From an uncultured Lacinutrix sp. (GTDB lineage: Bacteria; Bacteroidota; Bacteroidia; Flavobacteriales; Flavobacteriaceae): a DNA stretch of 64,000 nucleotides. The stretch is taken from contig NZ_CANMSJ010000007.1 in NCBI RefSeq assembly GCF_947500605.1, positions 62,001-126,000 of the forward strand, read 5' to 3'. Below the pieces are notes generated by a model. The model made no database searches, was not told where the DNA came from, and was given only the letters and a program-made list of their open reading frames with translations. A program made the position numbers and the translations under genes. Shown here in pieces: positions 42,780 to 51,554 of the stretch; the first letter of the stretch is position 1, and each line of letters starts with the position of its first letter.

Positions 42780-43784
42780 TTGGACGAGGTTAAAAAACTA
42801 GTTACAGACATAAAGAATAAGAATCTTGCACCTATTTATTTACTAATGGGAGAAGAGGCATATTACATTGATAAAATTTCAGATTTTATTCAAGACAATG
42901 TGTTGGCAGAAGAGGAGAAAGGCTTTAACCAAATGGTTTTGTATGGTAGAGATGTTACCATAGAAGATATTGTTGGTAATGCTAAGCGTTTTCCAATGAT
43001 GGCAGATAAGCAAGTTGTTATTGTAAAAGAAGCTCAAGATTTATCACGTACTATCGATAAATTAGCAGATTATGCTAAAAACCCGCAACCGTCTACAGTT
43101 TTGGTTATTTGTTATAAATATAAGAGTGTAGATAAACGTAAGGCTGTTTATAAAACAATAAAAAAAGTTGGTGTTGTATTCGAGAGTAAAAAGTTTTACG
43201 ACAACCAAGTGCCGGATTGGATAAGACGTACATTGTCTACAAAAGGCTATAAAATAGATCCAAAAGCGTCACAAATGTTAGTTGAGTTTTTGGGTACAGA
43301 TTTAGGTAAAATTAATAATGAATTAGAAAAACTTCAGATTATTTTACCACAAGGCACAGAAATTACGCCTTTGCATATTGAAGAAAATATTGGGATTAGT
43401 AAAGACTATAATAATTTCGAATTACGAAAAGCCATTGGCGCTCGTAACGATGCGAAAGCATTTAAAATTATTAACTACTTTGGAGATAACCCAAAAGATA
43501 ACCCAATGGTAGTTACTGTTGCGTTACTATTTAATTTCTTTTCACAATTGTTACAGTTGCATGGTATGACAGATAAATCGCCAAGAAGTGTAGCTTCTGC
43601 ATTGCGAGTAAACCCATATTTTGTTAACGAATTTTTAGATGCTGCACGTAAGTTTCCAATGCGAAAAGTAAGTGGTATTATTGCTACTATTCGTGAATTC
43701 GATTTAAAAAGTAAAGGTGTTAACTCTAATGCTGTACCACAAAAAGATTTATTGAAAGAACTACTAGTTAGAATTTTAAATTAA
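42780..43784 (+). CDS. holA: DNA polymerase III delta subunit
   Basis: The delta subunit of the clamp loader, which opens the beta clamp for replication. 334 residues beginning (TTG) MDEVKKLVTDIKNKNLAPIYLLMGEEAYYIDKI, the family's usual N terminus. Further family blocks are FNQMVLYG, LGTDLGKINNELEKL and the domain III FFSQLLQLHG. No Walker A is expected in delta and none is seen. No ATG is available near the conserved N terminus, so TTG is accepted as the start. Confidence 0.93.
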   Translation: MDEVKKLVTDIKNKNLAPIYLLMGEEAYYIDKISDFIQDNVLAEEEKGFNQMVLYGRDVTIEDIVGNAKRFPMMADKQVVIVKEAQDLSRTIDKLADYAKNPQPSTVLVICYKYKSVDKRKAVYKTIKKVGVVFESKKFYDNQVPDWIRRTLSTKGYKIDPKASQMLVEFLGTDLGKINNELEKLQIILPQGTEITPLHIEENIGISKDYNNFELRKAIGARNDAKAFKIINYFGDNPKDNPMVVTVALLFNFFSQLLQLHGMTDKSPRSVASALRVNPYFVNEFLDAARKFPMRKVSGIIATIREFDLKSKGVNSNAVPQKDLLKELLVRILN

Positions 43785-43828
43785 TTACAAAAGAAAAACA
43801 GTCTTTAATAAAACTAAGACTAATTTAC

Positions 43829-43858
43829 TTGTAAAACTTAATAGCGCACTTAGCTTTG
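43829..43858 (+). promoter_or_regulatory. Predicted promoter TTG-N19-TAGCTTTG of the cupin gene
   Basis: TTG (43829-43831) and TAGCTTTG (43851-43858) match the Bacteroidetes consensus with standard spacing, 16 nt before the ATG at 43875. Confidence 0.65.
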
Positions 43859-43874
43859 CGACGTGTTTTGTCCT

Positions 43875-44237
43875 ATGAAAAAATCTATATTTTTATTAAT
43901 AATACTAATGGTTTCTTGCAAATCTGTACAAACACTTCCAGATCCTTTAGAGGCAGGTTGGGAAGGTAAAAAGGTATGTGAAGTTTTAAACGAAACTAAA
44001 AAGCAACGTATTTTAAAATGTACATTTCCTCCAAATGTAGGACACCAAAAACATTACCATAGACCACATTTTGGTTACACCTTAGCAGGAGGTACTTTTC
44101 AAATAACAGATGCAAAAGGAACACGTACTATTCCGGTTGCAACCGGTGTTACTTGGTCTAAAAGTGAGTTAAGCGAACACGAAGTGCTTAATGTTGGCGA
44201 TAGTACATCTGTTTACTTAATTATAGAATCTAAATAG
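43875..44237 (+). CDS. Cupin-domain lipoprotein
   Basis: A 120-residue lipoprotein with lipobox LMVSC (Cys15). The mature protein is a single cupin barrel: metal-binding motif 1 GHQKHYHRPHFGYTLAG (His-rich) and motif 2 SKSELSEHEVLN with the last histidine. The role is unknown; small envelope cupins may bind metal or sugars. A longer start at 43863 (GTG) is rejected because the signal peptide begins with MKK at 43875 and a consensus promoter ends at 43858, leaving no room for the longer leader. Confidence 0.83.
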   Translation: MKKSIFLLIILMVSCKSVQTLPDPLEAGWEGKKVCEVLNETKKQRILKCTFPPNVGHQKHYHRPHFGYTLAGGTFQITDAKGTRTIPVATGVTWSKSELSEHEVLNVGDSTSVYLIIESK

Positions 44238-44245
44238 TTAAGATA

Positions 44246-44716
44246 TTACATATCCTCTAGAGCCGATGTGTAATCGTACTGTAAATCTTCATGTAAAGCC
44301 AAGACTTTTTTAGCAATTGCTTCAATATTACGATCGTAGATATTTGTTAAGGTTGTATTTCTAGAAATTGAAGGTTTCATAGCTTTTAACTTTTTACAAA
44401 AGTAGAGTAGGAGTTCTACTTCTGTTTCCTTGTTAAGCGAATAGCGAATGTATTTTTTTGTGTTTCGTAGAATTTTACGAACACTCTTTTTAATGTAGAA
44501 AAAGCTGTCTGTGTTTATAATTTCGAACTGCTCGTCGATTTCTTGTTTTACAGTTTCTATATAACCAGCTTCGCTATCTGCTTCAAAAAGCAAATAGGTA
44601 AGGAGTTCTTTGTTTTCCTTTTTAAAACGAGAGAGACGTAAGCACAGTTCGGCAAGTTCTTCGCTAGACTTATGTTTTAATTCTTTTCTTATAGTAACTA
44701 CTGAAACTGCTTTCAT
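44246..44716 (-). CDS. Conserved helical protein of unknown function
   Basis: A 156-residue soluble protein, mostly charged helices (EELAELCLRLSRFKKENKEL; SVRKILRNTKKYIRYSLNK). No signal peptide, membrane segment or catalytic motif. It converges with the cupin gene with 8 nt between the stops. Probably a genuine gene judging from codon use and a normal ATG start. Confidence 0.65.
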   Translation of the reverse strand: MKAVSVVTIRKELKHKSSEELAELCLRLSRFKKENKELLTYLLFEADSEAGYIETVKQEIDEQFEIINTDSFFYIKKSVRKILRNTKKYIRYSLNKETEVELLLYFCKKLKAMKPSISRNTTLTNIYDRNIEAIAKKVLALHEDLQYDYTSALEDM

Positions 44717-44794
44717 ATGTATTCTCTTTGAAAAAAGGGATCTTTAAATTCGTTTTTCCTTTAAAATCCTCGATTCACGATTTCAAATATAATA

Positions 44795-44817
44795 GATTCC
44801 TGACTTCGCAGGAATGA
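44795..44817. repeat. GATTCCTGCCTTCGCAGGAATGA-type palindrome
   Basis: GATTCCTGACTTCGCAGGAATGAG. A small hairpin (ATTCCTG / CAGGAAT) also present at 58788-58812, 60750-60773 and 60782-60803. It lies between two minus-strand genes. Confidence 0.75.
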
Positions 44818-44821
44818 GAAA

Positions 44822-45085
44822 TTATACTTTATAATGTTTTTTAATGGTGCTTTTTACTCTAAACAAGCGTGCTAAACCAATAATTAAAATTATTGGAGCT
44901 ATTATTAATAAGGCTATTCCAAGGCTTTTAAGCTCGGTTAAAAATTCTAGCTTCAATATGGTAAAACCAGAGCCCAGAAATACAATAAATGTTCTAAAAT
45001 AGGCTAGAAAAGTACGTTCGTTGGCTAACTTGGTACGTTCTATAGCAAGCCAATCTCTTGTGGTTAAATCGTTTTCTTTTAGCAT
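44822..45085 (-). CDS. DUF202 (YidH-type) membrane protein
   Basis: An 87-residue protein of the DUF202 family: RDWLAIERTKLANERTFLAYFRTFIVFLGSGFTI, then two membrane segments (about 30-47 and 56-75) and a basic tail. The function is unknown; it resembles VTC/SPX-associated and YidH proteins. The start lies 3 nt after the stop of the methyltransferase, so they are co-transcribed. Confidence 0.88.
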   Translation of the reverse strand: MLKENDLTTRDWLAIERTKLANERTFLAYFRTFIVFLGSGFTILKLEFLTELKSLGIALLIIAPIILIIGLARLFRVKSTIKKHYKV

Positions 45086-45088
45086 AAA

Positions 45089-46687
45089 TTATCCTTTAAG
45101 CAAATTTACACTTACTGTTGCTAAATCGCTATCTGAAAATCTAGAAAAATGATTTGCATCTGGTTTTAATCCTGCTTCTTCTGCAATTTTCTTAAAAACA
45201 GCGACTTCCAAAATATATTGATCGCTATAACCATGTGTAGCATCGTATGCCGTTGCTGCAGTTTTACTTATGTTTTTAGCTGTTAATTTTGGGTTTATTG
45301 TATGTAACTCTATTATTAGCAAACCAAATTGCTCTACATAAGGTTTCCATTTTTGTAAATGCTCTAATAAAGAATCTTCAACTAGATTATTACTAATACG
45401 CTTGCCTTTATAAGCAAATGCTCCAGACGAATTACTTACGCGATCCGTTGGGTTTTTAGGTACTTCCCAAATACGATTATGATCTAAAAAGGTACGTACG
45501 TTTAGTAAATCTTTAAGTTCAATATTATAATCTTCTCGTAAATCGTTTGCTAATAAATCGGGCCTGCCAATGTCTCCCCAAATTACTTTAGCCCAAATAT
45601 CGGCTTTAATTAAATTGGCGCGTGTTACTTTTAATGCTGCCTTATTAAAATCGGCTCCAACAAGTAGTAACGGATATTCTTCAAGCATTTTACCACGTAG
45701 CGTTTGGTGTTCGATAACATCGAATATATGCTGAATAAAAGCACCATTACCACAACCCATATCTAAAATACCTTTTGGCTGCTCGTCTATTGGTTTATTA
45801 AAAAGCTTTATAATAACTTGATCTATCACCTTAAAATAAGTAGAATGTGCACCTCCAGATCCCCAAACATTCATTTCTCTGTGTACGTGTTTTTCGGTTT
45901 CGCCATCTTCAGATTTTAATACCAATGGATTACCAAAAAGCAACTCGTCTAATTGTAAAAATGTTGGTAAATAAGAAACAGTTACACCGTAGGCGGAAGC
46001 ACGTTTGGCAAAAAACAAACCTTGATCTGTAAACTGGTAGTTTCCGTTTTTCTTTTTAAACCATCCTAAATGACTTAAGAAATCTAATATTTTTTTGAAA
46101 CTTTCTGGATCTTTATGGTATTCTTCGGCAGCAAAAGAAGCTTCCATAAAATATTTATGAAACAAGCCGTTAACGCCTAGCATTACAGTAATTGGCGCAA
46201 CAATACAACCTTCAATATGTTTTAAAACTTGATGTTCTATTGTATTTTCTTCCGGAGTGTTTAATCCGTAGTTATCACTGTATTTTTTAAAAACACGTTC
46301 TAAAACAATAAAGGCATCACTTCTTATATGTTCTACAGGAAAGTGTACAGCATAGTTTAAAATAGTTACAGCATCTTCGTAAAGGTGTGCAAGTGCAAAA
46401 GCAGTTTCGCTGTTTTTATTAGTAGAATAGGTAACTGTATTGTTTTTATTATCTAATTCTTGTGCTAGCCAACCTTGCGAACAGAGTACACGAAGTGCAA
46501 CATTTAAATAACCTTCGTTAGCTTCAAAATGAGACACTAGTTTAGAGAGTTCTATTGTTTTGTTTTTCAACAGAAAAGCTAAAACACCTTTTTTGTGTAA
46601 CGAAAACATTGTGGTTGCGGTTGCAATGCCATCAAGATGTCTGAAAATACTTCCTCTTAGTTGAACTTTATCTTTTTTTGTTAGCAT
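45089..46687 (-). CDS. Large class I SAM-dependent methyltransferase
   Basis: A 532-residue protein. Residues about 305-315 hold the SAM motif I ILDMGCGNGAF; GADFNKAAL and IWGDIGRPDLL follow as motifs II and III. Before it lie two winged-helix-like segments (about 10-80 and 155-235) that share a pattern ending in LCSQGWL and LSHLGWF, which suggests a duplication as in O-methyltransferase lid domains. It could methylate a natural product or a protein; there is no biosynthetic cluster around it. Related long methyltransferases occur in polyketide pathways, but no synthase is here. Confidence 0.8.
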   Translation of the reverse strand: MLTKKDKVQLRGSIFRHLDGIATATTMFSLHKKGVLAFLLKNKTIELSKLVSHFEANEGYLNVALRVLCSQGWLAQELDNKNNTVTYSTNKNSETAFALAHLYEDAVTILNYAVHFPVEHIRSDAFIVLERVFKKYSDNYGLNTPEENTIEHQVLKHIEGCIVAPITVMLGVNGLFHKYFMEASFAAEEYHKDPESFKKILDFLSHLGWFKKKNGNYQFTDQGLFFAKRASAYGVTVSYLPTFLQLDELLFGNPLVLKSEDGETEKHVHREMNVWGSGGAHSTYFKVIDQVIIKLFNKPIDEQPKGILDMGCGNGAFIQHIFDVIEHQTLRGKMLEEYPLLLVGADFNKAALKVTRANLIKADIWAKVIWGDIGRPDLLANDLREDYNIELKDLLNVRTFLDHNRIWEVPKNPTDRVSNSSGAFAYKGKRISNNLVEDSLLEHLQKWKPYVEQFGLLIIELHTINPKLTAKNISKTAATAYDATHGYSDQYILEVAVFKKIAEEAGLKPDANHFSRFSDSDLATVSVNLLKG

Positions 46688-46824
46688 TTTTTGATGTTTT
46701 AGAACTTAAAATGAAATGTTAGTTTTAGGATTGTGTTTTTGAGTGTTTAAGCACCTAATTTAATAAATAATTACCGACAAAGAAAGTTCGCGAGGGCTTT
46801 CGTAAACAGGCAAGAAGCCAGCAA

Positions 46825-46842
46825 TAAATTGTATACAGTGTT
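46825..46842 (+). repeat. 18-nt direct repeat, left copy, beside the DUF4365 gene
   Basis: TAAATTGTATACAGTGTT. The right copy at 48795-48812 differs by three transitions. The copies flank the DUF4365-TPR gene exactly, 13 nt from its stop here, and contain the palindrome TTGTATACAA-type core. Confidence 0.65.
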
Positions 46843-46855
46843 GTATGTGGTTTTT

Positions 46856-48754
46856 TTATAGTTCAATTATTTTTACTTTATCTTCATCCCAAAATCTTAA
46901 TTCCATTGGGTGTTCTTTAGGTGTTTTTATTAATTCCTCTACATAATTCAAAAATTTATCTCCTTTAAAATTGTCATATTCTTCCAACTCTATCATATCT
47001 TGTAATTCTGAAATAAAGTCTTCTCTACAGTAGAAATATGCTGTGTTAACGATATCATTTAACAATCCTGAAGGTGAACCTTCATAAGTAGTCAATATTG
47101 CTACATATGCCCAAATTTTAGAATCTCCTTTTATTAGTATAGCCTGAATTAAAGAAGAGATAAATAACATCGTCAAATCTTCATCTTTTAGAAATACAGT
47201 TGAGAAATAACTCCAGATAATTGGATTAAGCACATCAATTTTAATTAGTTCATCAAGTTTACTTGATTCTTTTAGTTCCTTTTCTGTAAGTAATTTTAAA
47301 ATTTCATAAGGTTTATTTATATTTCGTTTTTGTTGTTTTAATTCCAAAATTTCAATCAATGCTTTACAAATTGTATATTTTAATGAGAACTCATATTTAT
47401 CGTGATTTTGATTTGCATTTTTAATTAGAAAATCGTCAAAATGATTTAAAGCTTTTTCATAGTTTCCAGAATAGAATTCCGCATCTCCAAGAGTTGCTAA
47501 AAGAAAAATATTGTCTGGTTCTAATGCACTTGCTTTTGTATAGAATTTAACACTTAATCTGAAAAAATCTAGTTCAAATAAAATCCCTGCTAATTCACGA
47601 CAGAAATATCCTCTTTTTAAATAATTATTTTCTGTTTTATAAGCTTTATTGTAAAAATGGATGGCTTTATCAAATACATTTATGCCTCTGTAATATCCTC
47701 CAAAATTATAATAAGAAGTAGCTAATGATGTCTCATTTTCTGATTCTAAACTAAGTTTTATTACTTGTTCAAAGTATGATTCAACTCTTTCTTGAGAAAT
47801 GATATTTTTGCTTGACAGAAATATTATAGTTTGGATGATTGTAGCTGAAATTGGATTTCCAGATTTAAAAACGTGTTCAACTATTTCTTTTGTAAAATGA
47901 TTACCACTTTGACTTGCTATTAATTTTGGCATTAAATAATGTAGCATTCCAGGATGATTTATTACTTCATCAAGAAGCTTATGGTCATTTATGAACTTAA
48001 ATAAGTCAATGTCTTTGTCTGTTTGAAATAGTATAAGTATTAGGCAATCTTTAAAGGCTTTAAATATTAAATCTTCATTACTGAGGTTTCCTTTTTCATA
48101 ACCAATTGAACCACCAAAAGAACCCAAAAGATTTAAAACAATTCGGTTTTCTAATAAATTTATTTCAAGATTAGCCGAGTTTCTATCCCTTGTGATTTCA
48201 ATTAATGCAATGTTTTTTGAAATCTTTGATGATAGTTTTCTAGCGGTTTTATCAGGTGCATTGAGGTTATTTAAAAAACCTTTAATTGGAAAAGAAAATG
48301 AATTATTACTAAATCTAATTTTACTTTTCAGAAATAAAATTATTTGATTAGCTGAGTCTTTAGACCATAAATGATAATCTTGAAATTCAATGTTAAAACT
48401 TTTCTTTTCTGAACTAGAAGAAAGATAAGCATAACGTTTAATCCAATCAAAATAAAAAGTTCTATTATTTGAATTATATCTAAAAAGAGCTACTGGTAAA
48501 TCATATGTTGCTAATTGTCTTATTTTAGCAATTGGCATTCTTATAGATTTATAGTCTTTTATTTTCTCACTATCAGTTGCTTTTAACTGAACCCAAAATA
48601 CTATACCTGTATATTCTCCTTTTGAAGTAAAAATTTCAATTTCCACATCAATTCCATAATCTTTTGGTTTTTCTCGAATAACCCATTCATTCGGAATTGC
48701 TCTTTTAAGTTCAAATAAACTTTCTTCTTCTAGTATATGTGTTCGACTTCTCAA
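46856..48754 (-). CDS. DUF4365 nuclease-like protein with TPR repeats
   Basis: A 632-residue cytoplasmic protein. Residues about 1-150 are a DUF4365 domain, which belongs to the restriction-endonuclease-like fold. The putative site is DYGIDVEIEI (Asp36) with FWVQLKATD (Gln56, Lys58), i.e. an acidic-QxK pattern. TPR-like repeats occupy about 340-480 (ATSYYNFGGYYRGINVFDKA; LATLGDAEFYSGNYEKALNH), followed by a helical C-terminal region. Such single-gene nuclease-repeat proteins are often accessory and sometimes anti-phage, but no defence partner is nearby. Direct repeats on both sides suggest insertion as one unit. Confidence 0.8.
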   Translation of the reverse strand: MRSRTHILEEESLFELKRAIPNEWVIREKPKDYGIDVEIEIFTSKGEYTGIVFWVQLKATDSEKIKDYKSIRMPIAKIRQLATYDLPVALFRYNSNNRTFYFDWIKRYAYLSSSSEKKSFNIEFQDYHLWSKDSANQIILFLKSKIRFSNNSFSFPIKGFLNNLNAPDKTARKLSSKISKNIALIEITRDRNSANLEINLLENRIVLNLLGSFGGSIGYEKGNLSNEDLIFKAFKDCLILILFQTDKDIDLFKFINDHKLLDEVINHPGMLHYLMPKLIASQSGNHFTKEIVEHVFKSGNPISATIIQTIIFLSSKNIISQERVESYFEQVIKLSLESENETSLATSYYNFGGYYRGINVFDKAIHFYNKAYKTENNYLKRGYFCRELAGILFELDFFRLSVKFYTKASALEPDNIFLLATLGDAEFYSGNYEKALNHFDDFLIKNANQNHDKYEFSLKYTICKALIEILELKQQKRNINKPYEILKLLTEKELKESSKLDELIKIDVLNPIIWSYFSTVFLKDEDLTMLFISSLIQAILIKGDSKIWAYVAILTTYEGSPSGLLNDIVNTAYFYCREDFISELQDMIELEEYDNFKGDKFLNYVEELIKTPKEHPMELRFWDEDKVKIIEL

Positions 48755-48794
48755 TATTCTTTATCTGATAGATGTTAATTATTATAGCTGAGTT

Positions 48795-48812
48795 TAAATT
48801 GCATACAATGCT
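48795..48812 (+). repeat. 18-nt direct repeat, right copy, beside the DUF4365 gene
   Basis: TAAATTGCATACAATGCT, 40 nt upstream of the DUF4365 start. See the left copy at 46825-46842. A shorter core, ATTGCATACAA, also occurs at 24299-24309. Confidence 0.65.
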
Positions 48813-48923
48813 CAAGATACTGTTCCCTTCCAACGCACTATAACGTTCGTAAACGAAGTTAACTTATTTTCTTTACAAAGTCAACTAAAACAAAGGCTTC
48901 AAAATACATCATAATTTAAAGCA

Positions 48924-48953
48924 TAAAAAAAGCGCTTACTAAAAGTAAACGCT
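48924..48953 (-). terminator. Rho-independent terminator of the E1 gene
   Basis: Stem AGCG(C/A)TTACT of 10 bp with one mismatch and AAA loop. On the minus strand it is followed by seven Ts. It lies 27 nt after the E1 stop. Confidence 0.8.
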
Positions 48954-48980
48954 CTGTTTTATTATTTTTATGTTGAAATA

Positions 48981-51392
48981 TTATCTCAATTTAGGATAGT
49001 CATTAGGATTGTTTTCATGCATTACAGCATAAATAGCTTCGTAAATATCTTCAGCTGATGGCTTAGAGAAATAATCTCCATCTGTACCATAAGCAGGTCT
49101 ATGTGCTTTTGCTGCAAGTGTTTTTGGCTGACTATCTAAATGTTGGTAACCATTTTGTTCGTTTAAAATTTTATCTAATAAATAAGCTGAAGCGCCTCCA
49201 GGAACATCTTCATCAATAATCATTAAACGATTTGTTTTTGCTAAACTCTTAACAACATCATGGTTTATATCGAAAGGTAATAATGACTGTGCATCAATAA
49301 CTTCAACATCTATACCTACTTGCAATAATTCTTTTGCAACTTCTTGTACAATTCTTAGTGTAGAACCATAAGAAAGTACTGTAATATCGTTTCCTTCTTT
49401 TACAGTTTCTACTACACCTATTGGTGTTTTAAATTCTCCAAAATTGGTTGGTTTTTTCTCTTTAAGTCTGTAACCGTTTAAACATTCTACAACTAAAGCA
49501 GGTTCGTCACTTTCTAACAACGTGTTATAAAAACCAGCAGCTTTAGTCATGTTTCTTGGTACTAAAACATGAATACCACGAATTAGGTTTAAAACACCTC
49601 CCATTTGTGAACCAGAGTGCCATATACCTTCTAAACGGTGTCCACGAGTACGCACAATTAAAGGTGCTTTTTGGCGTCCTTTAGTTCTGTAGTGTACTGT
49701 TGCAAGATCGTCGCTCATTATTTGTAGCGCATACATAATGTAATCTAAATATTGAATCTCTGCAATTGGTCTTAAACCACGCATTGCCATTCCAATACCT
49801 TGACCTATAATAGTTGCTTCGCGAATACCAGCATCTGCGACACGTAGCTCTCCGTATTTTTCTTGTAAACCTTCTAAACCTTGATTTACATCTCCAATAG
49901 CTCCAGCATCTTCACCAAAAATTAGAGATTGTGGATATTTAGTAAAAATGGCGTCAAAATTATCTCTTAAAACCACACGACCATCAACTTCTTCGTTGCT
50001 GCCATCGTAAATAGGTTTAATTTCTTTTATGTTTTCTGCTGCCGATGCAGTTTCATTATGTAAATGAGAACTGTATTTTGGCTGAATAGCTTCGAAATAA
50101 GAATCTATCCATTGTGTTAATTGAGTTTTAGCTGAAGAGTCTTCAGATACTAAATATCTTAAAACACGTCTTGCTGCTACAGCTAAATCTTTACGAGCAG
50201 GCTCTGCAATTGCAAGTAATTCGTTATTTATTTTTTCAATAAACACTCTATTTGCACTTGAAGCGGCTACTTGTGTTAATATTTCAGAAATAGTAGTTCT
50301 TTCATTTAAAATAGGATTTAAGTAAGCATTCCATGCAGCTTTTTTACCTTCACGAACTGCTTTTTTAATTCCTTTTTCTATTGTAATTAACTCTTCATCT
50401 GTAGAAATCCCAGTTTCTATCATCCACTTACGTAATTGTACATTACAATCCGTTTTTGCTTCCCAAGCTAAACGCTCTTTATCTTTATAACGTTCGTGAG
50501 AACCAGAAGTAGAGTGTCCTTGTGGTTGCGTTAATTCGTTTACATGTATTAAAACAGGTACATGTTCTGTCCTTGCAATTTTAGCTGCTTCTTGGTACGT
50601 TTCAATAAGTGCAACGTAATCCCATCCTTTAACACGAAGTATTTCGTAGCCTTTCGCTTCGTTATCGCGTTGGAATCCGCTTAAAATTTCAGAAATATTT
50701 TCTTTTGTAGTTTGGTGTCTTGCATGCACAGAGATACCGTATTCATCGTCCCAAACACTAATTACCATTGGTACTTGTAAAACACCAGCAGCATTAATAG
50801 TTTCGAAAAATAAACCTTCACTTGTACTTGCATTACCTATAGTTCCCCAAGCAATCTCATTTCCTTTTTTAGAAAACTTAGTATCGTCAATCCCTTCTAC
50901 ATTTCTATAAATTTTAGAGGCTTGCGCCAAACCTAAAAGTCTTGGCATTTGGCCTGCAGTAGGTGATATATCTGAGCTTGAATTTTTTTGTTTTGTAAGG
51001 TTATTCCATTGGCCGTTTTCGTCTAAACTAAAAGTAGAGAAGTGTCCACCCATTTGGCGACCACCAGACATTGGCTCTAAAGAGATGTCTGTGTTGGCAT
51101 ATAAACCAGAGAAGAAGGTTTGGATATCTAATGCTCCAATAGCCATCATAAAAGTTTGGTCTCTGTAGTAACCAGATCTAAAATCACCATTTGCAAAAGC
51201 TTTAGCCCATGCTAATTGTGGTACTTCTTTTCCGTCTCCAAAAATTCCAAACTTGGCTTTTCCTGTTAAAACTTCACGGCGACCAAGTAGACTACATTCT
51301 CGACTTGTAACAGCAATCTTATAATCTTCTAAAACCTGTGCTTTAAAATCGTTAAAGGATAGCTCTTTTTTTAAGTCGGAATTTGTGCTCAT
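48981..51392 (-). CDS. Fused alpha-beta 2-oxoacid dehydrogenase E1 component
   Basis: A thiamine-diphosphate-dependent E1 that decarboxylates a 2-oxoacid and transfers the acyl group to E2; it is either a branched-chain or a pyruvate-type enzyme. About 803 residues: the first half is E1-alpha (GNASTSEGLFFETINAAG with the TPP-binding region; GHSTSGSHERYKDKERL), the second half is E1-beta (LIFGEDAGAIGDVNQG, ADAGIREATIIGQGIGMA, DYIMYALQIMSDDLATVHYR). Fusion of the two is common in Bacteroidetes. The start ATG at 51390-51392 is chosen; an earlier frame start lies in the promoter. E2 and E3 genes are not in the window. Confidence 0.92.
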   Translation of the reverse strand: MSTNSDLKKELSFNDFKAQVLEDYKIAVTSRECSLLGRREVLTGKAKFGIFGDGKEVPQLAWAKAFANGDFRSGYYRDQTFMMAIGALDIQTFFSGLYANTDISLEPMSGGRQMGGHFSTFSLDENGQWNNLTKQKNSSSDISPTAGQMPRLLGLAQASKIYRNVEGIDDTKFSKKGNEIAWGTIGNASTSEGLFFETINAAGVLQVPMVISVWDDEYGISVHARHQTTKENISEILSGFQRDNEAKGYEILRVKGWDYVALIETYQEAAKIARTEHVPVLIHVNELTQPQGHSTSGSHERYKDKERLAWEAKTDCNVQLRKWMIETGISTDEELITIEKGIKKAVREGKKAAWNAYLNPILNERTTISEILTQVAASSANRVFIEKINNELLAIAEPARKDLAVAARRVLRYLVSEDSSAKTQLTQWIDSYFEAIQPKYSSHLHNETASAAENIKEIKPIYDGSNEEVDGRVVLRDNFDAIFTKYPQSLIFGEDAGAIGDVNQGLEGLQEKYGELRVADAGIREATIIGQGIGMAMRGLRPIAEIQYLDYIMYALQIMSDDLATVHYRTKGRQKAPLIVRTRGHRLEGIWHSGSQMGGVLNLIRGIHVLVPRNMTKAAGFYNTLLESDEPALVVECLNGYRLKEKKPTNFGEFKTPIGVVETVKEGNDITVLSYGSTLRIVQEVAKELLQVGIDVEVIDAQSLLPFDINHDVVKSLAKTNRLMIIDEDVPGGASAYLLDKILNEQNGYQHLDSQPKTLAAKAHRPAYGTDGDYFSKPSAEDIYEAIYAVMHENNPNDYPKLR

Positions 51393-51413
51393 AGTTATGG
51401 TTTTTTTGAAACA

Positions 51414-51444
51414 CAAATTTAGTTAATAAAACTGATTTTTGCAA
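51414..51444 (-). promoter_or_regulatory. Predicted promoter TTG-N20-TAAATTTG of the E1 gene
   Basis: TTG (51442-51444) and TAAATTTG (51414-51421) on the minus strand, both exact, ideal spacing, 22 nt before the chosen start. Confidence 0.7.
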
Positions 51445-51554
51445 TACGAAAACGTCTTAAAAAATTGCTAAATTTTTAACAAAAACACGATTTCTCTAAG
51501 AATAGTTAAAAAATATTCAATAATTGAAAAGGACGTTGAGAATTACCTAATGTT

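Noticed and set aside
46856-48754. Complete restriction-modification system around the DUF4365 gene
   Set aside because: No methyltransferase of the DNA type, specificity subunit or helicase is nearby; the methyltransferase at 45089 lacks DNA-methylase motifs.
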